The notes beneath the pieces are model-generated. The model did no database searches and had not been told where the DNA came from. It saw nothing but the letters and a program-made list of their open reading frames with translations. Below, one piece after another: positions 8,027 through 15,927 of a DNA stretch of 41,394 nt. A program made the position numbers and the translations under genes. Each line of letters starts with the position of its first letter. Position 1 is the first letter of the stretch. Source of the DNA: Methanococcoides sp. LMO-2 (lineage in GTDB: Archaea; Halobacteriota; Methanosarcinia; Methanosarcinales; Methanosarcinaceae); NCBI RefSeq assembly GCF_038432375.1, contig NZ_JBCAUS010000001.1, forward strand, positions 1 through 41,394. The letters are read 5' to 3'.

Positions 8027-9172
8027 ATGGTAGATAGCAAAAGGTATTATTTTTACAAAAATCCATTTTTCAAGGTATTTGCCACGGTTGAAGATGGCCT
8101 TGTCAGGATGCATACTTCCGGAGTTGCATCACGTGCCATTAAACCTCTTACTTCTGAGATGATGGACCTTTTTGAAGGGCAAAGGCCGGCATTGGTAAAG
8201 GAAGACGAATTGATCTTTTCCACATGGATGCCACCTATACCCAGCAAGGCCTTTGACCGCCTTGTTTCAAGCCAGATGGGGTACATACGTGGAAAGATGG
8301 TTCCCGAACAGGTCACAATTTCAATAACCGAGGATTGCCCTAACAACTGCATTCACTGTGCTCTTCCTGATACCAAAAACAAGGCATCTTTGCCTGCAGG
8401 TGATGTAAAAAGTGTAATTGACCAGGTCATTGACATGGGTTCCACTTTCATAGTCTTTGATGGCGGTGAACCTCTTGTCTATGAAGGACTTGAAGATCTG
8501 ATCAGCTATGTCGATGGCGACCGTGCTATTGCCGGCATGTTCACTTCAGGTGTGGGGCTTACAAAAGAGCGTGCACTTTCTCTGAAGAAAGCCGGTCTAG
8601 ATATGTTGAGCGTGAGCCTTGACAGCCCCAACGAAAAGGGTCATGATACCATGCGTGGCCGTGCAGGTGTTTTCAATGAAGCTATTGCTGCTATTCAGAA
8701 TGCAATGGATGTGGGGTTGCTCGTGAACATCTATGTGGTCATATCTCCAAGGAACATCGACCAGCTCGATGATTTCTACAGTCTGGCTACAGATCTCGGT
8801 GTCCATGAGATCTCTTTCTTTGAGATAGTACCTACCGGACGCTGGATGAACCGTCTGGATGAGATGATGAGTGCTGAAGATCACAGGAAGTTCGATGAGT
8901 TCGTAAAGCGCACTGAGGATATGGATGGTCCGAAAGTTTTTGCCATTCCTCATGTATTGAAGAAAATGGGATGTTTTGCCGGAAGAAAATGGCTTCATAT
9001 TACTCCCGAAGGTGACATTTTCCCCTGTTCATGCCTTCCTTTATCCTTTGGAAATATCCATAAGAACAGAATTTCCGATGTCTGGAAGAAGATCCGCAAG
9101 GATTCAACCTACAAAGGTGGCACCTGCCTCATGAGAGATTCGGATTTCAGGAAGTTGCATAACTTTGACTAA
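8027..9172 (+). CDS. Radical SAM protein with SPASM-like C-terminus
   Basis: This 381-residue protein has the radical SAM cluster motif CPNNCIHC (about residues 103-110), a GGEP motif (FDGGEPLVYEGLEDL), and the FEIVPTGR segment seen in the MoaA/PqqE-like branch. The C-terminus has cysteines in MGCFAGRKWLHITPEGDIFPCSCLP and in GGTCL, like a SPASM/twitch auxiliary cluster. The first 90 residues are not recognised. The ATG lies four bases after the reductase stop, so it is the third gene of the UbiA operon. The reaction is unknown. Ring formation or modification of the prenyl acceptor is a reasonable guess from the neighbours. Confidence 0.82.
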   Translation: MVDSKRYYFYKNPFFKVFATVEDGLVRMHTSGVASRAIKPLTSEMMDLFEGQRPALVKEDELIFSTWMPPIPSKAFDRLVSSQMGYIRGKMVPEQVTISITEDCPNNCIHCALPDTKNKASLPAGDVKSVIDQVIDMGSTFIVFDGGEPLVYEGLEDLISYVDGDRAIAGMFTSGVGLTKERALSLKKAGLDMLSVSLDSPNEKGHDTMRGRAGVFNEAIAAIQNAMDVGLLVNIYVVISPRNIDQLDDFYSLATDLGVHEISFFEIVPTGRWMNRLDEMMSAEDHRKFDEFVKRTEDMDGPKVFAIPHVLKKMGCFAGRKWLHITPEGDIFPCSCLPLSFGNIHKNRISDVWKKIRKDSTYKGGTCLMRDSDFRKLHNFD

Positions 9173-9249
9173 ATATATCTTTTAAAGACATTTTGTCATT
9201 TTAACTTAGAAATAGTGGTGATGAGTCATTTTTTCTGACTTATCGCTTT

Positions 9250-9273
9250 TTGATTGATTGATTGATTGATTGA
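9250..9273. repeat. Simple repeat, six copies of TTGA
   Basis: Six uninterrupted TTGA units lie 77 bases after the radical SAM gene and before the stop of the minus-strand gene at 9314. The repeat lies in non-coding DNA between convergent genes, so changes in copy number would probably have little effect on coding. Confidence 0.9.
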
Positions 9274-9313
9274 ATCTATATGCAATTGCTATAAAAAACC
9301 AAAAGAGTTAGGT

Positions 9314-9793
9314 TTAGTTCAAGCCTAAAGCCTTATCAAAATATTTCCGGGATTCTTCCGGATCGGCTTCATAGCTCATATATGCCAAAAGCATAAAGAT
9401 ATCCTTTATATCAATTATCATATTGCCGTAGCTGTTTTCTGTTCCGGTGAATGTCTTACTTTGTTCCTCCAACAATTCAACATTGCTAAGTAATGATGCA
9501 TACAATTCCACAGCTTCTTGCTCCTCCATTTGTCCAACATCAACAATATGGATAAACAATGATTTCTTCTGTTCTGCAAGAGCCTTTGCAATTTCCACAC
9601 CCTTTTCACAAGGGGCAATTGCTATCTTGTCAGAATGATCTTTGTTCTGGATCCATAGTGGGAACATGTCCATCGAGACGCCGTTTTTCTCCTTCACATT
9701 TTTGCACTTCTCACATCCTTCCGGACATTTAAAAAAGTCCAAAAGTTTCATTAGATCTTCGTTATATTCTCGAAATTCGTTCTCAACAGTCAT
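9314..9793 (-). CDS. Hypothetical protein with Cys cluster
   Basis: This soluble protein of 159 residues was not recognised. Near the N-terminus it has CPEGCEKC (C-x3-C-x2-C), which could bind a metal or iron-sulfur cluster, and the rest looks alpha/beta. I choose the ATG at 9793, because AAAGGTGG sits just upstream. An ATG at 9817 in the same frame would add eight residues that overlap this ribosome site. It stands alone, convergent with the radical SAM gene. A motif shared with the serB promoter region lies upstream at 9964-9979. Confidence 0.65.
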   Translation of the reverse strand: MTVENEFREYNEDLMKLLDFFKCPEGCEKCKNVKEKNGVSMDMFPLWIQNKDHSDKIAIAPCEKGVEIAKALAEQKKSLFIHIVDVGQMEEQEAVELYASLLSNVELLEEQSKTFTGTENSYGNMIIDIKDIFMLLAYMSYEADPEESRKYFDKALGLN

Positions 9794-10045
9794 CTTTTCC
9801 ACCTTTATGATCTTCATATGTTCATTTTAACAATCAGTATCCACATTCATGTTTATTCAGCATTCCAATAAAGAATTGTGTTCCATTCCTTTCCATCTTA
9901 AAAATTTTCTTACTTTTTATAGGTCACTTGATCGATTTCCATTTATATTCTGAAACAAATGGTGATTACTATCAGTAATTAGTTATTAAAAAACAGTATT
10001 CAAAAAGGATGGATCTGATGGATCCTATGAATATTAGAATAAATT
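9794..10045. other. Gene-free stretch with shared palindromic motif
   Basis: About 250 bases without a convincing gene separate the hypothetical gene at 9314 from the terminator of the coiled-coil gene. It contains the promoter side of the hypothetical gene and, at 9964-9979, GATTACTATCAGTAAT. That sequence differs at one base from the element at 11729-11744 upstream of serB. Confidence 0.5.
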
Positions 10046-10065
10046 GAGGGTGTAGCAACACCCTC
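10046..10065 (-). terminator. Hairpin after the coiled-coil gene
   Basis: A perfect 8-base-pair stem, GAGGGTGT with ACACCCTC, closes a 4-base loop 28 bases past the stop at 10094. On the minus strand it is followed by the A/T-rich AATTTATTCTAATATT. It is a likely transcription stop or mRNA 3'-end stabiliser for the serB operon. Confidence 0.6.
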
Positions 10066-10093
10066 GAAGTTGTCAAAATTTTCGATTTTTCGA

Positions 10094-10954
10094 TTAAAGC
10101 AGACCGGATTTCTGAAGGACCATGAGGTTCTCGGTGGTGAGTTTTTCACCGGACTTGAACTTGTCAAAGATGTCCTCTGCATCCTTTCTAACATCTTCCA
10201 TGGATGCGACCTTCTTTCCACCAGTGTCTTCGCCCTTCTTGATCTTGCGAACTTCTTTATCGATGTCCCTGATCTCTTTCTGTGCTGCGATGAACAACTT
10301 GTGCTGCTCGTCAGCCTTTTCCTGGAACTCGACAAACTGCTTGTGTGCAGCATCAGATTCTGCACGCATCTTGTCAGCTTCCTTGAATGTGGAGATCATC
10401 TTGTCATGATATTCCTGAGCTTTCTGTGCATACTCGGAAAGGACATTGTGGAATGTGGACGCCTCGTCGCGGATCTCCTGTGCTTCTGTTAACAGGTTCT
10501 TGAGCTCTGTGTTGCTCTCGAGCTGATCCTTCTTGATCACATAGAGTTTACGGAGCTCTGTGATCTTGTTGACAAGTTCCTTCTCCTTGCTTGGGGAAAG
10601 TACTTCTGTCTGCTGTGTGAATTCAAGACGGTCAATATCTTTTCTGATATCCTTGATGGATGGACCTGTAAGGTTATTTGCGGTACGTAATGCATCGACC
10701 TTTGCAAATACTTCGTTAGCCTTGGCGTTGATCTCGTCACGCTTTGCCTTGTTCTCTTTGACCTGCTCATTGTTCTCATCACGGAGCTTCTTGTATTCCT
10801 GTGCTTCGTTGATGAGTTCTTTTGTGCGCTTGTTAAGTTCATTGCGCTTTGCAGCCAGAGTACTTGCTTCGGCGTTTAATCCATTTCTTTTCTCTTTCGC
10901 TTCTTCAGATGCAGCTTTTAATTCCTGCCTTTTGGTGTTCAGTTCTTTCAACAT
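10094..10954 (-). CDS. Archaeal coiled-coil protein (COG1340 type)
   Basis: This 286-residue protein is almost entirely charged coiled coil, with long Glu/Lys/Arg heptads from residue 1 to about 235, then a short C-terminal tail ending in TTENLMVLQKSGLL. It resembles the uncharacterised archaeal coiled-coil proteins often encoded beside serB. It follows serB in the same direction after 71 bases, with GGGAGGAT upstream of its ATG. Function is unknown. The conserved linkage suggests a partner or scaffold for phosphoserine metabolism, but nothing in the sequence proves it. Confidence 0.8.
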   Translation of the reverse strand: MLKELNTKRQELKAASEEAKEKRNGLNAEASTLAAKRNELNKRTKELINEAQEYKKLRDENNEQVKENKAKRDEINAKANEVFAKVDALRTANNLTGPSIKDIRKDIDRLEFTQQTEVLSPSKEKELVNKITELRKLYVIKKDQLESNTELKNLLTEAQEIRDEASTFHNVLSEYAQKAQEYHDKMISTFKEADKMRAESDAAHKQFVEFQEKADEQHKLFIAAQKEIRDIDKEVRKIKKGEDTGGKKVASMEDVRKDAEDIFDKFKSGEKLTTENLMVLQKSGLL

Positions 10955-11025
10955 GTTCTATATATCCTCCCTCTCCAGCAAAAAAGCTGGCATTTCATGC
11001 ATTTCTAATGCACGATACGAGGACT

Positions 11026-11700
11026 TTAATCCAGATCAAGCGAATCTATGATCGGAATTATTGCCCTGAGGTCTTTTTGAGTAATAACCTCATCTGCATA
11101 TTGGCGCAGAATTGGTTTTGGATTAAATGCAATTGCACATCCTGCGTTTTTAAAGAGACAAATATCGTTGGCACCATCGCCAACAACGATACAATCTGTG
11201 GTGTTGAATCCCATCTCCTTTGTGATCTTCTCAAAGACCACTTCTTTGGAGTTGTTACCTGTCATCGGGCCACTGACCTCGCCTGTTAGATGTCCATCTT
11301 CTACAGCAAGTATGTTCGAGTAAACATAGTCGATGCCAAGGAGCTTTCCAACCCTGTCGGTTGAAAGTGTGAAGCCTCCTGAAAGCATTGCTGTTTTGAA
11401 TCCCAGGTTTTTAACATGTTTAACAAGTTCTTCCGCACCGGGCATGAGCTTCATAGCATTCATAGCTTCCTTTGCAGTTTCCAGCTTTAATCCTTTTAAA
11501 AGTTTGACCCTGTCCTTCAAGGCCTGATTGTAGTCGATATCGCCATTCATTGCCTTTTCTGTAACAACAGAAACTTTGTCAACAACGCCGGCAGCACGTG
11601 CAAGTTCATCAATGCTTTCTGCATCGACGAGTGTACTGTCCATATCAAAAACGATCAGTTTAGAATATCTTTTCTTAGAAATATTATTGCTGGAATTCAC
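11026..11700 (-). CDS. serB: Phosphoserine phosphatase
   Basis: This 224-residue HAD-family enzyme removes phosphate from O-phosphoserine in the last step of serine synthesis. The nucleophile motif FDMDSTLVD lies at about residues 18-26, followed by MLSGGFT (motif II) and VGDGANDICLF (motif IV), all intact. The start is a GTG at 11700 with AGGT about eight bases upstream, and no in-frame ATG precedes the catalytic motif. An inverted repeat at 11726-11741 overlaps its probable promoter. It is first in an operon with the coiled-coil gene. It uses the same phosphoserine pool that SepRS (15928-17547) attaches to tRNA-Cys. Confidence 0.94.
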   Translation of the reverse strand: MNSSNNISKKRYSKLIVFDMDSTLVDAESIDELARAAGVVDKVSVVTEKAMNGDIDYNQALKDRVKLLKGLKLETAKEAMNAMKLMPGAEELVKHVKNLGFKTAMLSGGFTLSTDRVGKLLGIDYVYSNILAVEDGHLTGEVSGPMTGNNSKEVVFEKITKEMGFNTTDCIVVGDGANDICLFKNAGCAIAFNPKPILRQYADEVITQKDLRAIIPIIDSLDLD

Positions 11701-11725
11701 TTGACCATACCTGAAACTTTAAAAC

Positions 11726-11744
11726 ACTGATTACAATCAGTAAT
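11726..11744. promoter_or_regulatory. Palindromic element upstream of serB
   Basis: ACTGATT-AC-AATCAGT is a perfect 7-2-7 inverted repeat, 25 bases upstream of the serB GTG and beside a TTTAAA element on the minus strand. Extended by three bases it matches the element at 9964-9979 with one change (GATTACWATCAGTAAT). Its position at the promoter suggests an operator. The regulator is unknown. Confidence 0.45.
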
Positions 11745-12038
11745 AACTGGATGTACTGAGATGGAACTACAATTCCCCACATTACTTTTAAGCTTTACGG
11801 GTAGAATATGGCTTCGGAGAACAGATCGTTAATCCAAATACTAACACATAGGATGGAATATGAATTTCACATGTAGGATATAAGTGTTACTGTTTTGTTC
11901 TGTCTTTACAAAATAATCGCCTATTGCCTCTAATAATATGTGTGGACAATTCTTCTAAGCTCTTTATGTAACTCGTTATACATATGGATAATCACAAATA
12001 TTATATCCTAAACCGTAGTTGCAGTAATGTGATCTACT
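11745..12038. other. Divergent intergenic region, serB and mtd
   Basis: This is a gene-free region between the divergent serB and mtd genes. Close to mtd, AAATATTATATCC (about 11996-12008) is a likely TATA box, giving a transcript start around 12028. GTGATC at 12030-12035 is a short ribosome site before the ATG at 12039. No ORF or strong hairpin is evident in the rest. Confidence 0.5.
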
Positions 12039-12869
12039 ATGGCAAAAATAGGATTTATTAAGTTAGGTAATCTTGGTATGAGTCAGGTCATTGACCTTGT
12101 ACAGGACGAGATCGCAGCAAGAGAAGGTATCAGTGTACGTGTATTCGGAACTGGTCCTAAGATGGGTAAGGGCGAAGCTGCAGAAACAGAACAGCTCAAG
12201 GAATGGGACGCTGACTTCTATGTTATGATCAGCCCTAACTCCAGTGCACCAGGCCCAACAGCTGCACGTGAGCTTTACAAGGATGTACCATGCATCGTAA
12301 TTTCCGATGGTCCAACCAAGAAAGACGACAGACAGGCACTTCAGGATGCAGGCTTCGGTTACATCATCATGACCGTAGACCCACTCATCGGTGCAAAGAC
12401 CGAGTTCCTTGATGCTGTAGAGATGGCTTCCTTCAACTCTGACGCAATGAAGGTCCTCTCAACCTGTGGTGTTGTCAGAATGATCCAGGAAGAGCTTGAT
12501 GCAGTTGCTGCACAGGTCGACGAAGGCAAGTCCGGAAAGGACCTCGAGCTTCCACACATTCTCGCAAAGCCAGAGAAGTGCATCGAGCGTGCAGGTTTCA
12601 ACAACCCATACGCAAAGGCAAAGGCACTTGCAGCACTCCACATGGCTGACAAGGTCGCACAGATCAACTTCCCAGCATGCTTCATGATGAAGGAGATCGA
12701 GCAGGTTGCACTCACAACCGCAACCGGTCACGAAATGATGCGCGCAGCAGCACAGCTCGCAGTCGACGCACGTGAGATCGAGAAAGCAAACGACTCTGTC
12801 TTCAGGCAGCCACACTCCAAGAAAGGCGTCCAGATGACAAAGACCGCATTGTACGAAAAGCCACAGTAA
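12039..12869 (+). CDS. mtd: F420-dependent methylene-H4MPT dehydrogenase
   Basis: This 276-residue cytosolic enzyme interconverts methylene- and methenyl-tetrahydromethanopterin (or sarcinapterin) with coenzyme F420, a central step in methanogenesis and in oxidation of methyl groups. The N-terminus KIGFIKLGNLGMSQVIDLV, the segment FGTGPKMGKGEAAE and the length are those of the Mtd family. Codon use is strongly biased towards C-ending codons compared with its neighbours, as expected for a highly expressed gene. It appears to be transcribed alone, with its own promoter and a hairpin terminator that overlaps the stop codon. Confidence 0.97.
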   Translation: MAKIGFIKLGNLGMSQVIDLVQDEIAAREGISVRVFGTGPKMGKGEAAETEQLKEWDADFYVMISPNSSAPGPTAARELYKDVPCIVISDGPTKKDDRQALQDAGFGYIIMTVDPLIGAKTEFLDAVEMASFNSDAMKVLSTCGVVRMIQEELDAVAAQVDEGKSGKDLELPHILAKPEKCIERAGFNNPYAKAKALAALHMADKVAQINFPACFMMKEIEQVALTTATGHEMMRAAAQLAVDAREIEKANDSVFRQPHSKKGVQMTKTALYEKPQ

Positions 12870-12898
12870 GTGTCTTTTCGACACTTATTCTTTTTTTA
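12868..12898 (+). terminator. Terminator of mtd
   Basis: A perfect 7-base-pair hairpin (AAGTGTC, loop TTTTC, GACACTT) starts within the mtd stop codon and is followed by a run of seven T. This is a strong candidate for termination of a highly expressed transcript. Confidence 0.75.
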
Positions 12899-12903
12899 AT
12901 TAC

Positions 12904-13122
12904 ATGGATACTTTAACCGTAATCGGCATTGCTATTATTGCCTTTGTTCTCATTGTAGGGTTTACCGCAATGAACCTTAAAGCAGCTTCAAGTTTCCAAA
13001 AAGAAGCATCCGGATCTTCTGTTTCTTCTCAGGATAATGCTCGGATCAAGGGCGATGATGGTGAAAACAAAGCTGATGAAGACAAAGTAGAAGATGAGTC
13101 CGAAAATGAAAATAAAAAGTGA
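12904..13122 (+). CDS. Small single-span membrane protein
   Basis: This 72-residue protein has one N-terminal membrane segment (residues about 5-24, TVIGIAIIAFVLIVGFTAM) followed by a strongly acidic, low-complexity tail rich in Asp, Glu and Lys. No family was recognised. It lies 34 bases after mtd, beyond the mtd terminator, with no clear ribosome site, so its expression may depend on read-through or a leaderless start. It could be a small membrane-anchored adaptor. No function can be claimed. Confidence 0.6.
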   Translation: MDTLTVIGIAIIAFVLIVGFTAMNLKAASSFQKEASGSSVSSQDNARIKGDDGENKADEDKVEDESENENKK

Positions 13123-13189
13123 TGCTGAGATCGGGAACTGAATAAGTCCTGAAAGTAGTATCAATGTAAAAAAAGATTTGAAAAGGGCT

Positions 13190-13206
13190 GGCATCTTAAA
13201 GATGCC
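13190..13206. terminator. Hairpin between convergent genes
   Basis: GGCATC and GATGCC form a 6-base-pair stem around TTAAA. A T-rich stretch follows on the plus strand (GTTTTATTTTTGATTTG). It lies between the convergent genes at 12904 and 13264 and may terminate the plus-strand transcript. Confidence 0.4.
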
Positions 13207-13263
13207 CGGATTGAAATTCGTTTTATTTTTGATTTGTCTGTGACTGGTCAGTTCTTATTTTAT

Positions 13264-13857
13264 TCACTTTGGCTCTTCCTTTGCGCGTGGCATTGCAAGG
13301 ATCTCGCGAACCTGCATGTTGAAGAAGTTCTGTGAATGTGCCGGTCTTACAACAAGTGCTACATCAGCACCCTGACGTGTTCCGCCGATTGCGATTATTT
13401 CTGTATCCTGTGAGACAGGTATATGGCCGGAATCTGCAGCCATCATTACGACCTCCAGGGCGACCTTGAAACCTTTTCCAAAGACTGCACGGAGTGTGTC
13501 TGAGATCACATCCGTACGGCTTGCACCGCCCAGTCTCTTTTGGATCGCACGCTCCACTCCTGAGAACATGTGTGATTGTGTGGTGACCACTACGCCCATT
13601 TCCTGAAGTTTCTTCATGTTGTCTTCATTCATCTCCCACTTGCCATCCTCACGAAGTCCGTACTGGTGGCTTATGGCAACGATCTTCACATCCTTGCCCT
13701 TGACCGCTTCTGCCATCTTCAGGGCTGTATATCCTTCTGTACTTGAAAGTACGATGTATTTGATCCCCAGTTCTTCTGCTCTTTCAGCAGCCACTTTCAC
13801 AATAGCATCGGTGTTCTCTTTGCCGACATCATCGAAATATAGTATAGGTCTTTCCAT
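13264..13857 (-). CDS. Pyruvate kinase C-terminal-like domain protein (COG1751 type)
   Basis: This stand-alone 197-residue protein resembles the pyruvate kinase alpha/beta (C-terminal) domain without the catalytic barrel. Visible features are the strands and turns around YIVLSSTEGYTALKMAEAV, VKIVAISHQYG, VVTTQSHMFSGVERAI and EIIAIGGTRQGADVALVV, which is a phosphate-binding-like Gly-rich turn. The family is common in methanogens and its activity is unknown. Length is normal for it. It is divergent from the PAC2 gene at 14042, with a shared upstream region at 13858-14041. Confidence 0.78.
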   Translation of the reverse strand: MERPILYFDDVGKENTDAIVKVAAERAEELGIKYIVLSSTEGYTALKMAEAVKGKDVKIVAISHQYGLREDGKWEMNEDNMKKLQEMGVVVTTQSHMFSGVERAIQKRLGGASRTDVISDTLRAVFGKGFKVALEVVMMAADSGHIPVSQDTEIIAIGGTRQGADVALVVRPAHSQNFFNMQVREILAMPRAKEEPK

Positions 13858-14041
13858 GATAATTCCTCTCTTTCTTTGGAGTCATTTTGTCATCATCGGT
13901 CTTATGTATATCGTTCTTATGCAAGCATTTCTCCGAACTAAGACGATGTTCTTATCTATGAGAATTTACAATTATATAATAAGTGTAAAGTACATGAACT
14001 GAAGCAGTGATGGGGTATATTTTTACAGAGGGTGATTTTTT

Positions 14042-14791
14042 TTGTCAGAAACAGACGACTATGATGCGATCGATGTAGAGATCATAACAAAACCTATCCG
14101 GTCAAAGGAACCGATACTTATCGAAGGTTTTCCGGGAATTGGACTTGTAGGTAACATTGCCAGCCAGCAGATCATCGAGGAGCTGGATATGGATTATATA
14201 GGTTCCATCGAATCCAGGTATTTCCCTCCTATAGCAGTTCTTTATGAGGGTCTTGTCAATATGCCTGTGAGGATCTATGAGAGTGAGGAGCATAACATTG
14301 TGATGGTGGTATCTGATATCCCTATCAATCCATCTGTATCCTATGATGTCAGCAAGGCCCTGGTTGGCTGGGCAAAGTCTGTAGGGGTAAAGGAAGTTAT
14401 CTCTATTGCAGGTATTGCCACAATGGGAGAGGACAACAAGGTCTTTGGTGCAGCTACAACTGAAGAAATGCTGGAAAGGATCAAAGAGAAGGTCGAGATC
14501 TTCCAGATGGGTACTATCTCCGGTATTTCCGGTAGCGTAATGGCAGAATGTTTCATGCATAATCTGCCTGCTATAAGCCTGCTGGGTGCTACCAAGACCC
14601 AGAATCCTGATCCAAGGGCAGCAGCAGTTGTCGTAGATGTTCTTAATTCCATGTATGGATTTACGATCGATACACAGGACCTCATTGAACAGGCCGAGAA
14701 GATCGAAGTTGAGATGCAGAAGCTTGCTGAGGACGTTCGCACAACCGAGCAGACAACAACTCCAAGAAAAGAGTTCCCAATGTACGGGTGA
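14042..14791 (+). CDS. PAC2 (proteasome assembly chaperone-like) family protein
   Basis: This 249-residue protein belongs to the archaeal PAC2 family, related to proteasome-assembly chaperones. Typical segments are PILIEGFPGIGLVGNIA near residue 25 and the IAGIATMGEDNKVFGAAT region in the middle. A predicted helical tail ends the protein. The start is TTG at 14042, supported by GAGGGTGAT at 14028-14036. No ATG lies near, and the family N-terminus fits. Its stop overlaps a GTG and lies just before the DUF473 ATG at 14797, so the two are probably co-translated. A TATA-like ATTATATAAT precedes the gene at about 13972-13981. Confidence 0.82.
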   Translation: MSETDDYDAIDVEIITKPIRSKEPILIEGFPGIGLVGNIASQQIIEELDMDYIGSIESRYFPPIAVLYEGLVNMPVRIYESEEHNIVMVVSDIPINPSVSYDVSKALVGWAKSVGVKEVISIAGIATMGEDNKVFGAATTEEMLERIKEKVEIFQMGTISGISGSVMAECFMHNLPAISLLGATKTQNPDPRAAAVVVDVLNSMYGFTIDTQDLIEQAEKIEVEMQKLAEDVRTTEQTTTPRKEFPMYG

Positions 14792-14796
14792 TAAAA

Positions 14797-15186
14797 ATGG
14801 AATACGTGGCACTTACGGGTATATCGGATCTGGTAATGTCTGAGCTGAAGAACCATCAGTTGCGCACGATCGAGATACGTACACCTCAGAACTTTTTCAC
14901 AGCTTTAAATGTGGATGCAGGGGACACTGTATTTCTTACCCATACTTCCATACATGACCTGACACGTGGCACCACCGGCCTGATTGCAAAGGTGATAAAA
15001 CATCAGTTATCCACGCATAGGACAATAACCGGGAATGACATGTTCTTTGAGGAACATGAGACCATGATGATCCGCCTTCAGCTACAGACCAAAGGCATTG
15101 CCCGCATAAGCAATGTACTTTCAAGCGAGGTCGGGAAAGAGACTCGTGTTGTGGCTGAGGACATGTGCTTCTATGAGGCACGTTGA
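14797..15186 (+). CDS. DUF473-like archaeal protein
   Basis: This 129-residue protein most resembles the archaeal DUF473 family, with an N-terminus reading MEYVALTGISDLVMSELK, a central IRTPQNFFTALNVDAGDTVFLT and DLTRGTTGLIAKV. The fold may be a small beta-barrel, but function is unknown. I choose the ATG at 14797, because GGGTGAT at 14786-14792 lies four bases upstream. The GTG at 14788 would place that site inside the gene. It is coupled to the PAC2 gene, with the PAC2 stop at 14789-14791. The family assignment is from memory of the motif pattern. Confidence 0.6.
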   Translation: MEYVALTGISDLVMSELKNHQLRTIEIRTPQNFFTALNVDAGDTVFLTHTSIHDLTRGTTGLIAKVIKHQLSTHRTITGNDMFFEEHETMMIRLQLQTKGIARISNVLSSEVGKETRVVAEDMCFYEAR

Positions 15187-15244
15187 CCTGAGGTCAAAAC
15201 ATTCTTAAAAATATCCGGGAAAAGAAGATCTAACAAAAAAGGAA

Positions 15245-15264
15245 AACCCGGGATTCATTGGGTT
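15245..15264. terminator. Hairpin between convergent genes
   Basis: AACCC and GGGTT can pair around a 10-base loop between the convergent DUF473 and DUF169 genes. A second small palindrome, TTGACCTGAGGTCAA, lies at 15183-15197 across the DUF473 stop. Either could mark a transcript end. Evidence is structural only. Confidence 0.35.
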
Positions 15265-15279
15265 CTGATCGTTCTTTGA

Positions 15280-15906
15280 TCAGTTCCTGGTTTCGGGGAT
15301 GTTCTTCAATCCCTTCTCTATTTTTTCTGCTTTATCAAAGCGTATACCTATGGGTATCTCATCATCGCTATACTCGCTGTGTTTGCGGGAACCTTTACAG
15401 CCATAGGTCAGTGCGATCCCTTTCTCATCTGCAAGAGCTGTGCAGTCTCCGCATATTGAGGCCGCACCAAAAGTATCGATACTTACACGTTCTCCATCGT
15501 TATATGCCATTGCCTGAACGATCCTCATAGCCTTCTCAGGCCTCAGGTATAGTATCATCACATCAAAAGTGCCGTTGTTCTTTGATAAGGGTTCTATCCT
15601 TATGCGATCGTATTCCCTGCTGACCCTTGGAAGATTGGCTGCAGCGTTGGCAGCAGTTTCCTTGTCGATATAACGGCCCGACTTAAGATAATAACTGTCA
15701 GGCCTGTCCTCTGATTCCCTAAGAACGAATTTACCGGGAGGGCAACGCTGGGAAGAGGCAAGAAATACCTCTCCATCACGTGCTTTTGTGATCAGTTCAC
15801 AGTACAGGAGTTCGTAATCATCTCCTTTTTCTGCGTTTTCTCCTTTTTCAAAGGTGACGCAGACCGGTTCACCTTTGTCCATGATTTTTGCGATCTCTGT
15901 GAACAT
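15280..15906 (-). CDS. DUF169 family protein
   Basis: This 208-residue protein matches the DUF169 (COG2043) family. The characteristic C-terminal half is present: LYLRPEKAMRIVQAMAYNDGERV, then GAASICGDCTALADEKGIALTYGCKGSRKHSEYSDDEIPIGI, with conserved cysteines that suggest a metal or cluster site. The biochemical role is unknown. GAGAGATC precedes the ATG at 15906, which lies 21 bases after the SepRS stop at 15928, so it is probably co-transcribed with SepRS. Confidence 0.85.
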   Translation of the reverse strand: MFTEIAKIMDKGEPVCVTFEKGENAEKGDDYELLYCELITKARDGEVFLASSQRCPPGKFVLRESEDRPDSYYLKSGRYIDKETAANAAANLPRVSREYDRIRIEPLSKNNGTFDVMILYLRPEKAMRIVQAMAYNDGERVSIDTFGAASICGDCTALADEKGIALTYGCKGSRKHSEYSDDEIPIGIRFDKAEKIEKGLKNIPETRN

Positions 15907-15927
15907 GATCTCTCTTATAATGTATTT

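Noticed and set aside
12459-12884. Cys-rich 141-codon minus-strand ORF in mtd
   Set aside because: It is an antisense shadow caused by the strong codon bias of mtd.
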